The notes below the pieces were generated by a model. It ran no database searches and was not told the DNA's origin. It saw only the letters and a program-made list of their open reading frames with translations. The position numbers and the translations under genes are program-made. Positions 1-10,479 of a stretch of 55,668 nt of DNA are shown piece after piece; position 1 is the first letter of the stretch; every line of letters starts with the position of its first letter. This DNA is from Ochromonas danica (Eukaryota > Sar > Chrysophyceae > Chromulinales > Chromulinaceae): NCBI GenBank assembly GCA_015146655.1, contig VKHL01000174.1, forward strand, positions 1 through 55,668, in the 5' to 3' direction.

Positions 1-1232
1 CCTATCGCATCGTTCAGCCACCCTAATACCAGCCGAAAGGACAAGATTGGAAAGCTCTCATGATCTTCGAGCAGGGACGATAAACATCCATAAGGAGCCA
101 ACTCCAACACCATACTAATATTCTGATGCTCGTCCATAAAGTAACCATAGCAAGACACTATGGCGGGATGAGGACCAAGATACCCACTCATCAGCAGCAC
201 TTCATTCTCCACAGCCGCTATGTCCCTCTGAGTCATTGCAGTGGCTGATCCGCGAAGTGAGAAGGACTTAACGGCCACTTGCTTGTTTGGGTACAGCGCT
301 ACACAGACTTCACCAAACCCTCCCGCACCCAACTTGATGCCACCTTCAATAACACGTACCTTGCCAGACGGAATCAGTAACTTCTTCAACAGCTTGGCAC
401 GATACTGCTCCTCAGCTTTCGTCAACGCCTGATCATCCAACAGCTTCATCATTATATTCATGTTCATATTCACTTCATTCACTTTTTCCAATATCACTTC
501 TCCTGTCTGTCTGACCCCCATCACTTCTTCCTTCACTCCAACAACCTCTTCATAATGCTTGTCCATCTTCGCAGCCAATGCCTCATTGCTTGCCTTCAGA
601 CTCTCTTCCAACCCACCGAGATCCCTCAGAGACAAGGGGTCCTGACTCTCCATCTTCTGTTGCAGTGACTTTATCTCCCTCAAAATGGCAACATTGCCTT
701 CTCCTACCTCTTCTCTCAACCCCTTCAACAACTCCTTCAACTTCCCAGGGTCACTCTTCAACTCCCGTAGTTCTGCCATCAGATCCTCGCTCTGAGCATT
801 CAACTCATTGCGCAAGGCAACCATCTCTTCTCGTCGCTTATCTTCGGCTGACATCGTCAAGCAGATATTTAATGCCGAAGCACACTGGTCAATACGCTTA
901 TGGAAGTCATTCAAGCTCTCTGCCACAGTCTGGCGAAAGAAGACCTTCTTCGTCGCTCTCTTGGCTTGACCCCAGACAGGCCCTCCCTGTTTCGTGAACT
1001 TCCTCACAAACTCACCGATCTCAGTCAACAAGGTCAGCAAGGACTGGATGGACATCTCCAGAGAGGCATTATCAGGGAATCGATCTTTCCCTGCCCATTC
1101 TTGAAGCCAACTGTCAAAAATACGGACTCGATCACACAGCAGCAGACAAGCTTCTTGATTGTCGTTCAATTGTTTGCGAAGGGTGTAGATGGCTTGAAGT
1201 AGTTGTATTCCGTCAACTATCAAATCAAGCAT
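1..1232 (-). CDS. TKL-like protein kinase with MLKL-like N-terminal helical domain (partial, 3' end outside window)
   Basis: One open frame runs from an ATG at 1232 to the left window edge. An in-frame TAA lies five codons upstream, which supports this start. Residues about 1-130 are helical and resemble the four-helix N-terminal domain of MLKL and its plant, fungal and protist relatives (segments LLLCDRVRIFDSWLQEW and ESLNDFHKRIDQCASALNI). Residues about 130-275 are a charged coiled coil. A kinase N-lobe follows: glycine loop GAGGFGEVCVA, VAVKSF with the ATP-binding lysine, a glutamate-bearing alphaC region (AAVENEVLLM) and a hinge near VLELAPYG. The catalytic HRD and DFG motifs would lie outside the window, so activity cannot be judged. 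By family analogy the helical domain may be a membrane-acting or signalling module and the kinase domain its regulator. That role is inferred. Confidence 0.85.
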   Translation of the reverse strand, partial: MLDLIVDGIQLLQAIYTLRKQLNDNQEACLLLCDRVRIFDSWLQEWAGKDRFPDNASLEMSIQSLLTLLTEIGEFVRKFTKQGGPVWGQAKRATKKVFFRQTVAESLNDFHKRIDQCASALNICLTMSAEDKRREEMVALRNELNAQSEDLMAELRELKSDPGKLKELLKGLREEVGEGNVAILREIKSLQQKMESQDPLSLRDLGGLEESLKASNEALAAKMDKHYEEVVGVKEEVMGVRQTGEVILEKVNEVNMNMNIMMKLLDDQALTKAEEQYRAKLLKKLLIPSGKVRVIEGGIKLGAGGFGEVCVALYPNKQVAVKSFSLRGSATAMTQRDIAAVENEVLLMSGYLGPHPAIVSCYGYFMDEHQNISMVLELAPYGCLSSLLEDHESFPILSFRLVLGWLNDAI

Positions 1233-1813
1233 GGTTCTTCTCAATTAAATAAATTATTTTTCTTCTTCACAGTAATTTTTCTTTATGCTTTCTCTTATTT
1301 TTGTGAGGTCTTCGTTTGTTTTATCTTGAGAGCAATCCTATGGAAAGATGTCAAAGATCTTTTGCTGTTCTTCTGTTTTGTGTCAAAAGAGAATGAAGGC
1401 AGCAGAGAGAAGTGAAGCGCACAACAGACAACAAACGGGCTGCTGGGAAGTTAAACACTCCACGTCATCATCACACATCCCGGTTACGGGTCAACTTTCA
1501 TCCCAAAGCTGAAAGAGGAACTACTGGAAGTGAGAACTTCGCAGTTATAACTCACATCTCAGCATAAGAAAACCCGCTAGTGCAGGACCGGAGGGAGATC
1601 ATCTAATGATCGTATAATGATCTACACAATTAATACATTAACTTTGGTCATACAAAGCGCTCTTGAAAATGAATTGGTGATGGTTTAATTTAGCACTAAA
1701 AATCAGTAGCAACTAAAAGGCGTCGGAGGCAGTACGTTAGAGGCCACGGGCCGTCTTGGCCCCTCCACATCATTCCTGCAGGACTTCTATCGTGTAGCCG
1801 GAAGCAGCTTCGA
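1233..1813. other. Intergenic region, no gene recognised
   Basis: This holds the 5' flank of the kinase gene and the 3' flank of the low-complexity gene. Short open frames here have no coding-like composition. Several ATGATC repeats occur around 1600-1625. No promoter motif or RNA gene is recognised. Confidence 0.5.
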
Positions 1814-3461
1814 TCACGATGGAATATCAGCCCGATTCGGCCCTTCCCCCCTCATGAAGTTGATGAAGAGAATCGTACCCGCGGTGGCGAAAGTGAATGC
1901 CAAACAAGCCCAGACCAACGTCCAGTTTACTTCACGCACCTAGTCTAGGTCATAACGAACATTGACACTCGTGATTAGTAGACATCTGCACTGCTTAACA
2001 CCATTACAACTTACCACATAGTCTACACCATCTGCCCTCCTCCTCCTCCTAGTCTACCTCATCAAGGAGGAAGTCTTCGTCGTGACCTTCTCATAAAGCT
2101 GCTGCAGACGATCAAACTTAGCCATACCACTACTAGCACTGCTCACACTACCTCCCCCACCTCCTCCTCCTCCACTACCACTACCTCTTACAGCAGCAGT
2201 AGCACTCCCTCGACTAGAAGCAGAGGAGATAGTGAGATCATCCTCATCGTCCTCCTCCTCCTCCTCCTTCTTCTTCGTCACTGTGTGCACTGTGACAGTG
2301 TTGTTATTGGTGGTAGTGGTAGTAGTGGTAGCACGGTGTGGTGGTGGGTAGTCCAGCAGAGACTCGGGACTCACTAGATCACTTACTACCCTCCTCTGTC
2401 GTGCTGCTACCTCACTCGATAAGAAGGTGGTAGCACTCCCTCCGTAGAGACGACTACCACTAGTACCACTACCACTACCACTGCCTGTAGCAGGAGGAGG
2501 AGGAGGAGGAGGAGTTTGTCTGGCTACTACCACCTGCTGCTCCTGCTTCCGCCTCTTCTCCTCCTGCTCCTGCTTCTCGAGGAAGGCTCGATCAGCGATG
2601 GACTTGACTAGTCGCACAGTCTGAGCCACGGCTGACTGGAAGATCTGCTGCTCGTCTACCAGCACTACCTCGGTAGAGGAGGAAGGAGGAGGAGGAGGAG
2701 CTACTATCATCATCCCTTCCTCTTCCTCCTCCTTCTTCTTCACTGATCGACTACTACTACTACTGCTACCACTACTGTTCGTTGATGTGGTAGATGTAGC
2801 AGGAGGAGGAGGAGGAGGAGCAGTGGGTAGCAGGAGGTCGTGCTGTGTGTTGAAGTGTGTTCTGGGTAGTCTCAGAGGTGAGGAACTGCTACCCTCCCTT
2901 CTGCTCCTACCCCTCTTCTCTTCATTAGCTACCCCTCCTCTACCACTACCACCACTACTCAACGAGGTAGAGGTAGTGCCACTCCCATCACCTCCTCCTT
3001 CACCCCCACTGCTACTACTACCACCAACAGCAGCAGCAGAGGTAGTGGTAGAGGTAGTGGCGGTTAAGATAACATTCCGTCGTATAGCAGGACTGCTACC
3101 CTTCCTCACTCCTCCTCCTCCACCACCACCACCTCCTCCTGCTACTGCTCCACTGTAGAGAACCTCTGGACTAGCAGTCAAGGTGCTAGCATAGCTACTG
3201 ACGTCACTCGGACTCGACACTACCTGTTGAGGTGGTAGTGGTAGCCGTCGTCGAGGTGGTGAAGCAGTAGAATCTCACTGTTCTTCTCCTTCTCTCTGTC
3301 TGTTACCACCACAACCACCACATGGCGTTAACTTAACCTTCAGGATAGACTTGAAGCATCTTGGTAGGTTGTCTCTCAGTGACATTGAAGATGATATTAG
3401 CGACTCGATTTAAGATGTAGTTGTACCCTATCTGAGGGGGGGCCAGGGGGGGTACCTCAGC
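1814..3461 (-). CDS. Low-complexity Ser/Gly/Thr-rich protein with candidate C-terminal membrane anchor (first exon not found)
   Basis: Three exons fit on the minus strand. Exon 3461-3338 follows a strong pyrimidine tract and CAG acceptor and encodes a conserved-looking block (IGYNYILNRVANIIFNV). It ends in phase 1 before GTTAAG. Exon 3273-2015 starts in matching phase after GTGAG. It holds poly-Gly, poly-Thr, poly-Ser and poly-Pro tracts coded by GGA/GGT/ACC repeats, a charged coiled coil (FLEKQEQEEKRRKQEQQ) and FDRLQQLYEKV. Exon 1940-1814 lies after a GTAAGT...TACTAAT...TAG intron (2014-1941). It encodes VNWTLVWACLAFTFATAG and TILFINFM, a likely single membrane helix, then a short tail ending in TGA. 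An in-frame TAG at 2054-2056 interrupts the middle exon 13 codons before the GTAAGT donor. If real, translation stops there and the anchor is lost. The 5' exon with the start codon was not located. Family not recognised. Confidence 0.55.
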
Positions 3462-3665
3462 CTGTAGGGGGAAGGTGAGGTAGCAGGCAGCAGAGAAGAG
3501 ATTGTGATAATGACCTCTGCGAAGAGATTGTGATAATGACCTTTGATGATGAACAAGAAGCATCATCTTCTTCACTGACTCTGAGAGATTATAAAAGAAT
3601 AACAAAGAAGAAGAAATTGATTGAAACCAAACAATCAATCAACAACACACACAGCAGAGAAGTGG

Positions 3666-3675
3666 TTCCATGGAA
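3666..3675. promoter_or_regulatory. Palindrome TTCCATGGAA, copy 1
   Basis: Exact 10-bp palindrome followed at once by a near-copy, TTCCATGGAT, at 3679-3688. It lies between the divergent low-complexity gene (-) and F-box/LRR gene (+). It is one of six exact copies in the window, all upstream of gene starts, and a candidate protein-binding site. Confidence 0.5.
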
Positions 3676-3975
3676 TGATTCCATGGATATGAAATAGAAA
3701 AGTTAGGTTTTGTAAAAGGATGAAAAGGTGACTTTCTTGTCTGTGCCTCAACATCACTGGTCTATGATGATAAATATCATAATTCATCATTAATTCTCTT
3801 TAAGGATGATAAGGATATGGATGACGATTATGATGAGAATGATGAGAATGACTAATCTTTCTCAACAACCTAAAGGGCTGCTGTTGTTAGTTAGACATTC
3901 ACTCAGTCTAATAGGTAGTCTACACCTTCCCTTTTACTGTCAACTTGAAAGACAAACGAGATCTTCTGGTAGCAG

Positions 3976-5589
3976 CTGCCTAGAGATCTTCTTCACTGTG
4001 TTTATAGTGAGTGGTTATCTTGGTCAGATCTGTCTGTCTTGGATATCAGCTGTCTGGGTGAAGAAGATCGAGAGGAGTGGTTGTCTTCTCTATCTTCCCT
4101 CGTGATGACAGAGCCTCCCAGTCAATGGAGTGATGAGAATAACGAGCACAACCCACCTTGGTATAGTAGAGTAGTGATCTACTATAAATGGTTAGGTAGT
4201 CGCAAAGTGTTGGTGAGAAATAACTTTCCCTTGAGACTGTCAGTCATGAAAGATCTTCTTCTCTACTGTGATCCCATGATCTTTTGTCCTACAATTCACT
4301 CTGTAGTGATAGTAGAAGAGCGATTTAGATTTAGGTTGAAGGATTGTTCTCTGTTGGAGTCTAGGTTATCATCTTTCTTTGGTCACTGTAGTCATCTGGA
4401 TGCTGTGAGATTTGAAGGAGTATGGTTAGACCATGTGGATATTAGAAAGACAGCTACTACGTTAGATCTGATTCTGTTCGACTTATTAAGCAATCTTCTA
4501 CCAGAAAACATATTAAAGAAGCTAACCATAAAGATAAATCTCACTGATGATGAAATGGTCTTCAGTAAGATTGATAAGTTTTTATCCAAGCATATGAAAA
4601 GCTTGAAAGAGTTGAGGGTTTGTGTCATTTCCAATGTCATGCTTCATCATTTTCTAAAGTATCTCATTAAATCAAGGCAAGAGTTGGTAGCGTTAGATTT
4701 ATCGTCGGCTTTCTTCATTCACGAGCTTGTTAATAGAGACATTCCATTGTTTTTGCAATATCTCGCTATAGCGGGAATGCCTATGGAGAAACTGTGTCTA
4801 CCATATCCCGATATTAGCGACGAGGTGCTAATATCGATCGCAAGGTCCTGTCCAAAGTTGCAAAGGCTGACGGTATCTGAAGGTGAACACCTTTCGACAC
4901 CCTCAATTATCTATTACCTTTGCCCTAACTTCAAGGAATTAAGAGAAACCGAAAACTTCCATCTGGAGGTAGATGATAAGAAGAACAGTGTACATCTCGA
5001 CATCGATGTCCCCCAACATCAAGGTTTCTTGGAGGATTGTATGGAGTGTTTGTGTCTGGTGTTACAAAGAGGACAGTATCATCAGGTGGGATTGACTGTG
5101 TCAGGCTTTCTCGATGATGATGAATGGACTATTGTGAAGACCAAAGTAGGAGCTAAGTTGACTTCTCTTCGTGCTGAAATGTCTGAAGAAGTTTTGATTG
5201 ACCTGTTGATGAATCTTCCTCGATTGCAAGTGTTGGAGGTGGAGAATTATGCGAATAACAATAAGATCAACGATGGAAGTCTATTAGCGATAGCAGAGCA
5301 TGGACAGAATCTGATCGAATTAACCTTCCATGCTAATAGTGAATGCAACTTCACTGACGATATGATAAGTCACATGATTAGAAGATGCAGGAAGTTGGAG
5401 GTGTTGTCTATTCCTTGTGCTGGATGTGAGAGCATATTGTGTGCAGCCCAGCATCTTCCAAGACTGAGGGAGGTGACATTTGGTAGAGTTGGGATGAGCA
5501 AAGAAGCTATTATGGATTTGTTGGATAATGAAGAAGTGAGATGGCCATCGAGTTTGAGACGTGGTGTTATTGAGAGCAAGGATGGGTAA
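3976..5589 (+). CDS. F-box-like / leucine-rich repeat protein (5' exon uncertain)
   Basis: The main exon follows a GGTAGCAG acceptor. It opens with an F-box-like stretch, LPRDLLHCVYSEWLSW then SDLSVLDISCL, which matches the LP..LL...W....L..LD spacing of F-box motifs. The rest has leucine-rich repeats of the F-box/LRR (AMN1/FBXL) type, for example LISIARSCPKLQRLTV and SHMIRRCRKLEVLSI. The protein ends in TAA. No ATG starts the F-box frame, so a short upstream exon is expected. A candidate start is in the 3836-3917 segment before a GTAGTC donor, but its phase does not match cleanly. By family knowledge such proteins recruit substrates to SCF ubiquitin ligases through Skp1. Substrate unknown. 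Convergent with the FG-GAP gene. Confidence 0.75.
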   Translation: MPRDLLHCVYSEWLSWSDLSVLDISCLGEEDREEWLSSLSSLVMTEPPSQWSDENNEHNPPWYSRVVIYYKWLGSRKVLVRNNFPLRLSVMKDLLLYCDPMIFCPTIHSVVIVEERFRFRLKDCSLLESRLSSFFGHCSHLDAVRFEGVWLDHVDIRKTATTLDLILFDLLSNLLPENILKKLTIKINLTDDEMVFSKIDKFLSKHMKSLKELRVCVISNVMLHHFLKYLIKSRQELVALDLSSAFFIHELVNRDIPLFLQYLAIAGMPMEKLCLPYPDISDEVLISIARSCPKLQRLTVSEGEHLSTPSIIYYLCPNFKELRETENFHLEVDDKKNSVHLDIDVPQHQGFLEDCMECLCLVLQRGQYHQVGLTVSGFLDDDEWTIVKTKVGAKLTSLRAEMSEEVLIDLLMNLPRLQVLEVENYANNNKINDGSLLAIAEHGQNLIELTFHANSECNFTDDMISHMIRRCRKLEVLSIPCAGCESILCAAQHLPRLREVTFGRVGMSKEAIMDLLDNEEVRWPSSLRRGVIESKDG

Positions 5590-5934
5590 ATGTTCTTGTA
5601 CGAAGCAGCGTCTTGGTGGTTGATGGATGAAGGTGATGACAGCACTATGGAGGTGGGTGGAAGGAACTCTGACAGTCTAACTGATTGAGTCTTACTGATT
5701 ATCTTCTGCAGAGAAGGGATAGTCTACAGCATAGCATAGTCTATCTACTGTACTGTCTGTCTATTTACTTCATGTCTTAGGCCTAACTGAGAAACCGTTA
5801 TCGCATAGTTAACCCCACAACACAACTTATTGCCAATTGTTGCCAATAGATAGTTGCAGCTGGAGCAAGTAGTTCCGGATGTGCTTAATTGAAGGACAGG
5901 AAAGGGAGATCCTAATGAGCTGCACGATGGCTGG
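5590..5934. other. 3' intergenic region between convergent genes
   Basis: This separates the ends of the F-box/LRR gene (+) and the FG-GAP gene (-). It presumably holds both polyadenylation regions. No gene, repeat or RNA is recognised. Confidence 0.5.
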
Positions 5935-8900
5935 TTAGACTGGAGACTCTTTTTCCTCTTCTTCATCAGTGTCTTGTGCACTCTTGGCCTCCTCAACTCT
6001 CCTCTTTCGCGTCACCTGCTCAACTGTCTCCACTCGTTCCGCTTGCTGCCTCAAAGCTTGCTCGGACAAGTGCTCTCCCATAACTTCTTTGGTATTGGCA
6101 AGCGAGTAGATCCCCATAGCAGCTCCATGATGGCTGCTGTGAGGATGAGGCTGCAAGAATCTCTGCATTCGAGAGAGAAAGTCCCGTCTCTTACTTTCCA
6201 ATGCCACTCCTCCCACAACGGCAGTAGCAATGGAGGGTGTACTCAAAGAGTTGGTTGCATTAGATGGAGACTTGAATGACGAGTGCATGGGATTCACAGA
6301 ATCAGGAACAATTCCATCAAGCTGCTCGCCAGGAGAAATAGCTGCACCAGACAGAACAGAACGGCGCTGCTGCTGCCTAGTTGATGATGCTTCAGGCAGG
6401 ACTTCATTGCTCGTCGTCATCGTCGTCGTTGGCTTGGACGAAGGTGAAGAGGACACAACTTGGCGAAAAGATCGCATGGAGCGATGCAGAGCTTCTGTGG
6501 CACCTGATAGCCATTCTTCTCCAACCACAGCAGGAACAGTCGAGCTCTGTTGCAATGATGATGAAGGATAAACATCGGCGGCGGAGAAGGCTTGATCATT
6601 CCTTTGAGCTGAGGAAAGAGATGATGTAGAGTAGAAAGAACTCCAGCGTTCATGGAACTGACTCTTCTTACGAGAAGGACTCTCAAGAGGAGGAACATGA
6701 TTGGTGGAAGAAGGTAGCAGAGGAACTGCTGAAGTGGTTTTCTCTCCGCAGTTCTCATTTTTCTCCATTGATAGTCCCTGCTCCTGCTCCTTCTCGCTCT
6801 TCTCTTCTTTCTTTGCTCCATTCCCATCATAGAAAGATTGAAGGGTGACATATTTCCAAGCAACATTCGAAAATCCTCTACCCCCATCATCTCCTACCAC
6901 CTTTCCCTTACGATATCCGTAGATTACAATCCCTGCAAGAACAATCAATCCTGCAGCAGGTACACAAGCCAAGGTAACTAACATACCCGAAGAAGAACCC
7001 ACTTGATAGAGGAAACCCCAGAATGACCATCTATGCTTCTTCTTCTTTCCATCCTCATCTTCTACTGGATCAGGACTATCTGGATGATAGTTGGTAGCAA
7101 GAAGATATGGCAATAGATCTGATTCTAGGTAGACAGCACCTCCTTGCTTAGCTACGGGTGTGTCGGCTAAAATAGATCCAACGAGGAGGCTATTCCCATA
7201 GGGACTAACGGCATGACCGTAGGAATCAAAGGAAGAGCTATCGTTTGCCACAAGCTTACCAACAGCTTGCCATTCATAGCGACCAGATAAAAAAGTATTG
7301 CTGGTGATCCAAACACTATCGTTGACTGCGTGGTTGATTGTGTCGTTCTCTGAGAGAATTGCTCGAGGTACCGAAAGGAGCGAATAATTTGTGGAAAACA
7401 ACTCTTTCGCGAAAATATAGACAGCACCTGATTGAAATCCTCCCGAGACATCTCCAGGTGCTCCAGCAGCTAAAACTAAATAAGTTGTGTTGATGGAAGA
7501 GGTGAGGCTATCATTCGACCTGGTTGGTATCACAATCGAAGACACTGTCATGGACTGACCAAAGTTCATCATGCTGGTTGTAGGATAGAGCACTTCCACT
7601 AACTGCCATTGACCAAAAGCACTGCTATGAAATAAACCAACAACAAGCTTATTGGCACCTGTGAGAGTTGGGTAGATGGTCTGAGCCAGTGCAGTGGTGG
7701 TATAGATACAGATCATGGTGGTCAAGGACTCTTCATCATTGGCTAGAATAAAGCCATGATTCTCATTCCAGGCCATCGTTGAGCCAAATCGACTTTCAGC
7801 CAATAGTGAGAAAGGAGTAATGCTATCCACCAACTGCCATACCTCCTCCTCCGTCGATAAGGCATGAGAGAAGCCTGTGGTGCTGTCACTATTATTCTGA
7901 CTGCCAACTGGTGATGCCAAGAGTTGCTTCTGGAACAGGTAGACCTTGCCCACATCGACTGCCATAGTGGATGGTGCAGGGTAACCATTTATGACAACAG
8001 ATGATACAGCACCACCACGAAGACTTCCTCCATATTGTTGCACATAGTTGTAATGAGGTGTCCCGGGAGCTGATATTGCAATAAGATCCTTCGAGAGAAA
8101 GCTTACTTGACTCCCGAAGAGATCATAGGAAGATGCGCTTTCTTGTGGAGCAACGATCACTGTTTCTTCTTGCCACTCTCTAAGTCACATGATGATATGA
8201 TATGATATGATGATGTTAGTTTATGGAAGACAGAAAGGAAAGCAACAAGGCACTCACCGGCTGCTGTCAGAGGAAAATTGATAGAGGTAGACAGCTCCAG
8301 AGAAAGGAATCCCTGTGCTATCCATCGTGGCCCCCACAGCTAACAACACTTCACTGTCTGAGTCTTCATTGCCATCGTCATCGTCATTCTCCCAAAAGGA
8401 AAGTGCAGTGCCATAGAGAGAGCCCAACAGACTGTTACCAGATAATACAGCTCTTTCCTCGACTTTCAAACTGGTTGTTCCGTTATTGTTCACGCTTGAA
8501 AGAGGGTAGACATAGATTCGACCTGTGAGATAGCCGCCTTGGCTGTCATAAGGAGCACTTACAGCCAAAAATCGCTTTGACAGTCCAATGGTCAGTCCAT
8601 AACCATCATATCCATAGCTTCTCCCTGACGACCCCGTCCCTGTGGAATTGGTGGAAACAGTACCAACACTACCACCACCACCATCCAAGGATAAGACATT
8701 CTCATGATTCAAAATGGCAGTAGGAATAGGTTGTTGGCTATGTTGATCCACACTGGACAAGGAATAGAGATAGACTGAAGGGAAATGAATGCCATCAAAA
8801 CAATTGGTACTGACTGCCATCCACTGACCACATGCTGACACAGCATGGCCATACTTTTGAAAAGGAAAACCATCGACAGCATAGAACTTGATTTCACTAA

Positions 8901-9231
8901 CTGGTGACGTAGGATTTGGATTGGTGCCATTGGAGGAGTGATTACCTGTAGAAGGTGGGGGAGGGGGAGGAGGTGGGGGAAGAATGGGAGGAGGAGGGAG
9001 CCTGATAGGGAAGGGTGGGAGAGGTTGAGGAGTTGAAGTATTAGGAGTGATGGTGGTAACATTGGATAGAATAGGATCAGAAGCATTAGGAAAGATGGTG
9101 GTGACATTGGATGGAATAGGATCACCATCTCCCTCCTCATGAATACGAAGGTATTCACCATGACAATGCCAATAGAAGCATTGGGAAGAGATCCAGAGAG
9201 CGATGACACTGGATCTGAAGGATAGTTGCAT
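5935..9231 (-). CDS. FG-GAP repeat type I membrane protein (integrin-alpha-like beta-propeller)
   Basis: Two exons, 9231-8258 and 8179-5935, are joined across a 78-nt GTGAGT...TTAG intron in matching phase 2 and give about 1072 residues. The start ATG is followed by a hydrophobic signal sequence (VIALWISSQCFYWHC). A Pro/Thr-rich linker with poly-Pro follows. Then come repeated beta-propeller blades of the FG-GAP type: KYGHAVSACGQWMAVS, GYGLTIGLSKRFLAVSAP, SGAVYLYQF, FGSQVSFLSKDLIAISAP, FGQSMTVSSIV and SGAVYIFAKELF. One helix (TLACVPAAGLIVLAGIVIYGY) crosses the membrane near residue 710. A Ser-rich cytoplasmic tail of about 330 residues follows. Known FG-GAP propellers bind ligands or divalent cations. 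An adhesion or surface-receptor role is inferred. The intron joint restores an intact repeat, which supports it. Confidence 0.88.
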
Positions 9232-9873
9232 AGGATCAATGAAGTTGTCGGAAAGGACAGTGAGTGACCCAAGGGGGACAATGAGGTATTTGATTGTGAT
9301 AGAATGTATGTATGACTGAGTAAAGTCAAGTTAACTCAAGTCAAAACAAACTGAAAGGATATGACTTGTTCGATCAAGTCATATTAGATCACTGTTGTCC
9401 GGCAGGTGGGAGGAAGTGAGTGACATCAAAATTTTGAAGATTTTTCCGTTTGACTTCAGTTCAACAATCCTCACTCCATCAAATCATAAACAAATTTAAC
9501 ACATTGATATGCTGGTATTATGAAGATTACACACATTATACCTCCTACTCATCAAACTCAATCATCATCATCATCATCATCATCATGGAGAGTGAGGCTA
9601 GTTTTTTAGGATAAAAATCGCGTTTCTGATGTGTCTGCGTGGTGTCACTACTTGCTGTATAGTTTTGCTGTATGGCATTTTCACTCTCTGACGGTGGTGT
9701 GTTTGCAGTGACTGTGACTGGGACTCTCTCTGCTGCGGCGGTGGGAGATTGACTGAGATCAGAGAGGATCATCTTAATTTACCTCTTTGACTTGACTCAA
9801 CCCAACTACTACCTCCCTATTCCTAATCCTCTGTATCACTCTTCTCTTCTTCTCTTTATAGCTGGTAGTTGAC
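9232..9873. other. Divergent promoter region with perfect hairpin
   Basis: This lies between the FG-GAP gene (-) and the GRAM-VASt gene (+). At 9359-9384 ATATGACTTG and CAAGTCATAT form a perfect 10-bp inverted repeat with a 6-base loop. The same AAGTCA/TGACTT core recurs singly near 9322, 9336, 9449 and 9786, so it may be a cluster of binding sites rather than an RNA hairpin. A short CAT/ATC run lies near 9563-9586. Confidence 0.4.
9545..9772 (-). CDS. Possible small hypothetical protein
   Basis: An ATG-initiated 75-codon frame. Its first 60 residues have ordinary Ser/Thr/Pro-rich composition (SDLSQSPTAAAERVPV), and it ends in poly-Met coded by the ATG/CAT microsatellite. No homologue is recognised and it may be chance. 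It sits in the divergent promoter region between two well-supported genes. Confidence 0.2.
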   Translation of the reverse strand: MILSDLSQSPTAAAERVPVTVTANTPPSESENAIQQNYTASSDTTQTHQKRDFYPKKLASLSMMMMMMMMIEFDE

Positions 9874-10447
9874 ATGTCCACTTCCTCCGTAGAGCCAACC
9901 ACCATCTTGCCTCCTACCAATACCTCCTCTCCCTCTTCCTCTGGTCCTGCCCTCTCTACCTCTGCCACTACCACTACTACCACCCAAGAAAACAATACTA
10001 ACAATAACAACAATAATAACAATAATATTAATAACCTTCCCCCAGAGATCTCTAAAGAAGAAATTCTTCGTCAGATCTTTGGTGATGTCGGCAAAGCAAT
10101 TGATGGTATCTTACATACTTTATAATAGAATATCACCCCTTCCTCTTACTAATCCTTACTCCTCTCCTTACTATTGAATGAACAGATTTCTCTTGTGCAG
10201 TAGAGAGCACAGTGTTATTACATGGACGAATGTACGTCACAACCAAGTTTGTCTGTTTCTATTCGAACCTCTTTGGTTTGGAGAAGAAGATTCGTATACC
10301 TTACTCTCATATTAAGAGTATTACTAAAGAGACCACTGCCATGGTCATTCCTAATGCAATCTGTATTTCGACAGGTAAAGTCGTGTTGATTTTTTCCTTT
10401 TCACTGTGGGTCTGAGAGGCTAACCGCTTTCTTCTATGTGTGTGTGT

Positions 10448-10479
<32 letters not shown>

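Noticed and set aside
2054-2056. TAG as a reassigned sense codon
   Set aside because: The methyltransferase gene ends in TAG at a natural family C-terminus, and other genes show no internal TAG. A local explanation is more likely.
2787-3158. Plus-strand Pro/Leu-rich frame
   Set aside because: Reverse reading of GGA/ACC triplet repeats in the low-complexity minus-strand gene.
5974-6629. Plus-strand frames opposite the FG-GAP protein tail
   Set aside because: Low-complexity shadows of the Ser-rich cytoplasmic tail on the minus strand.
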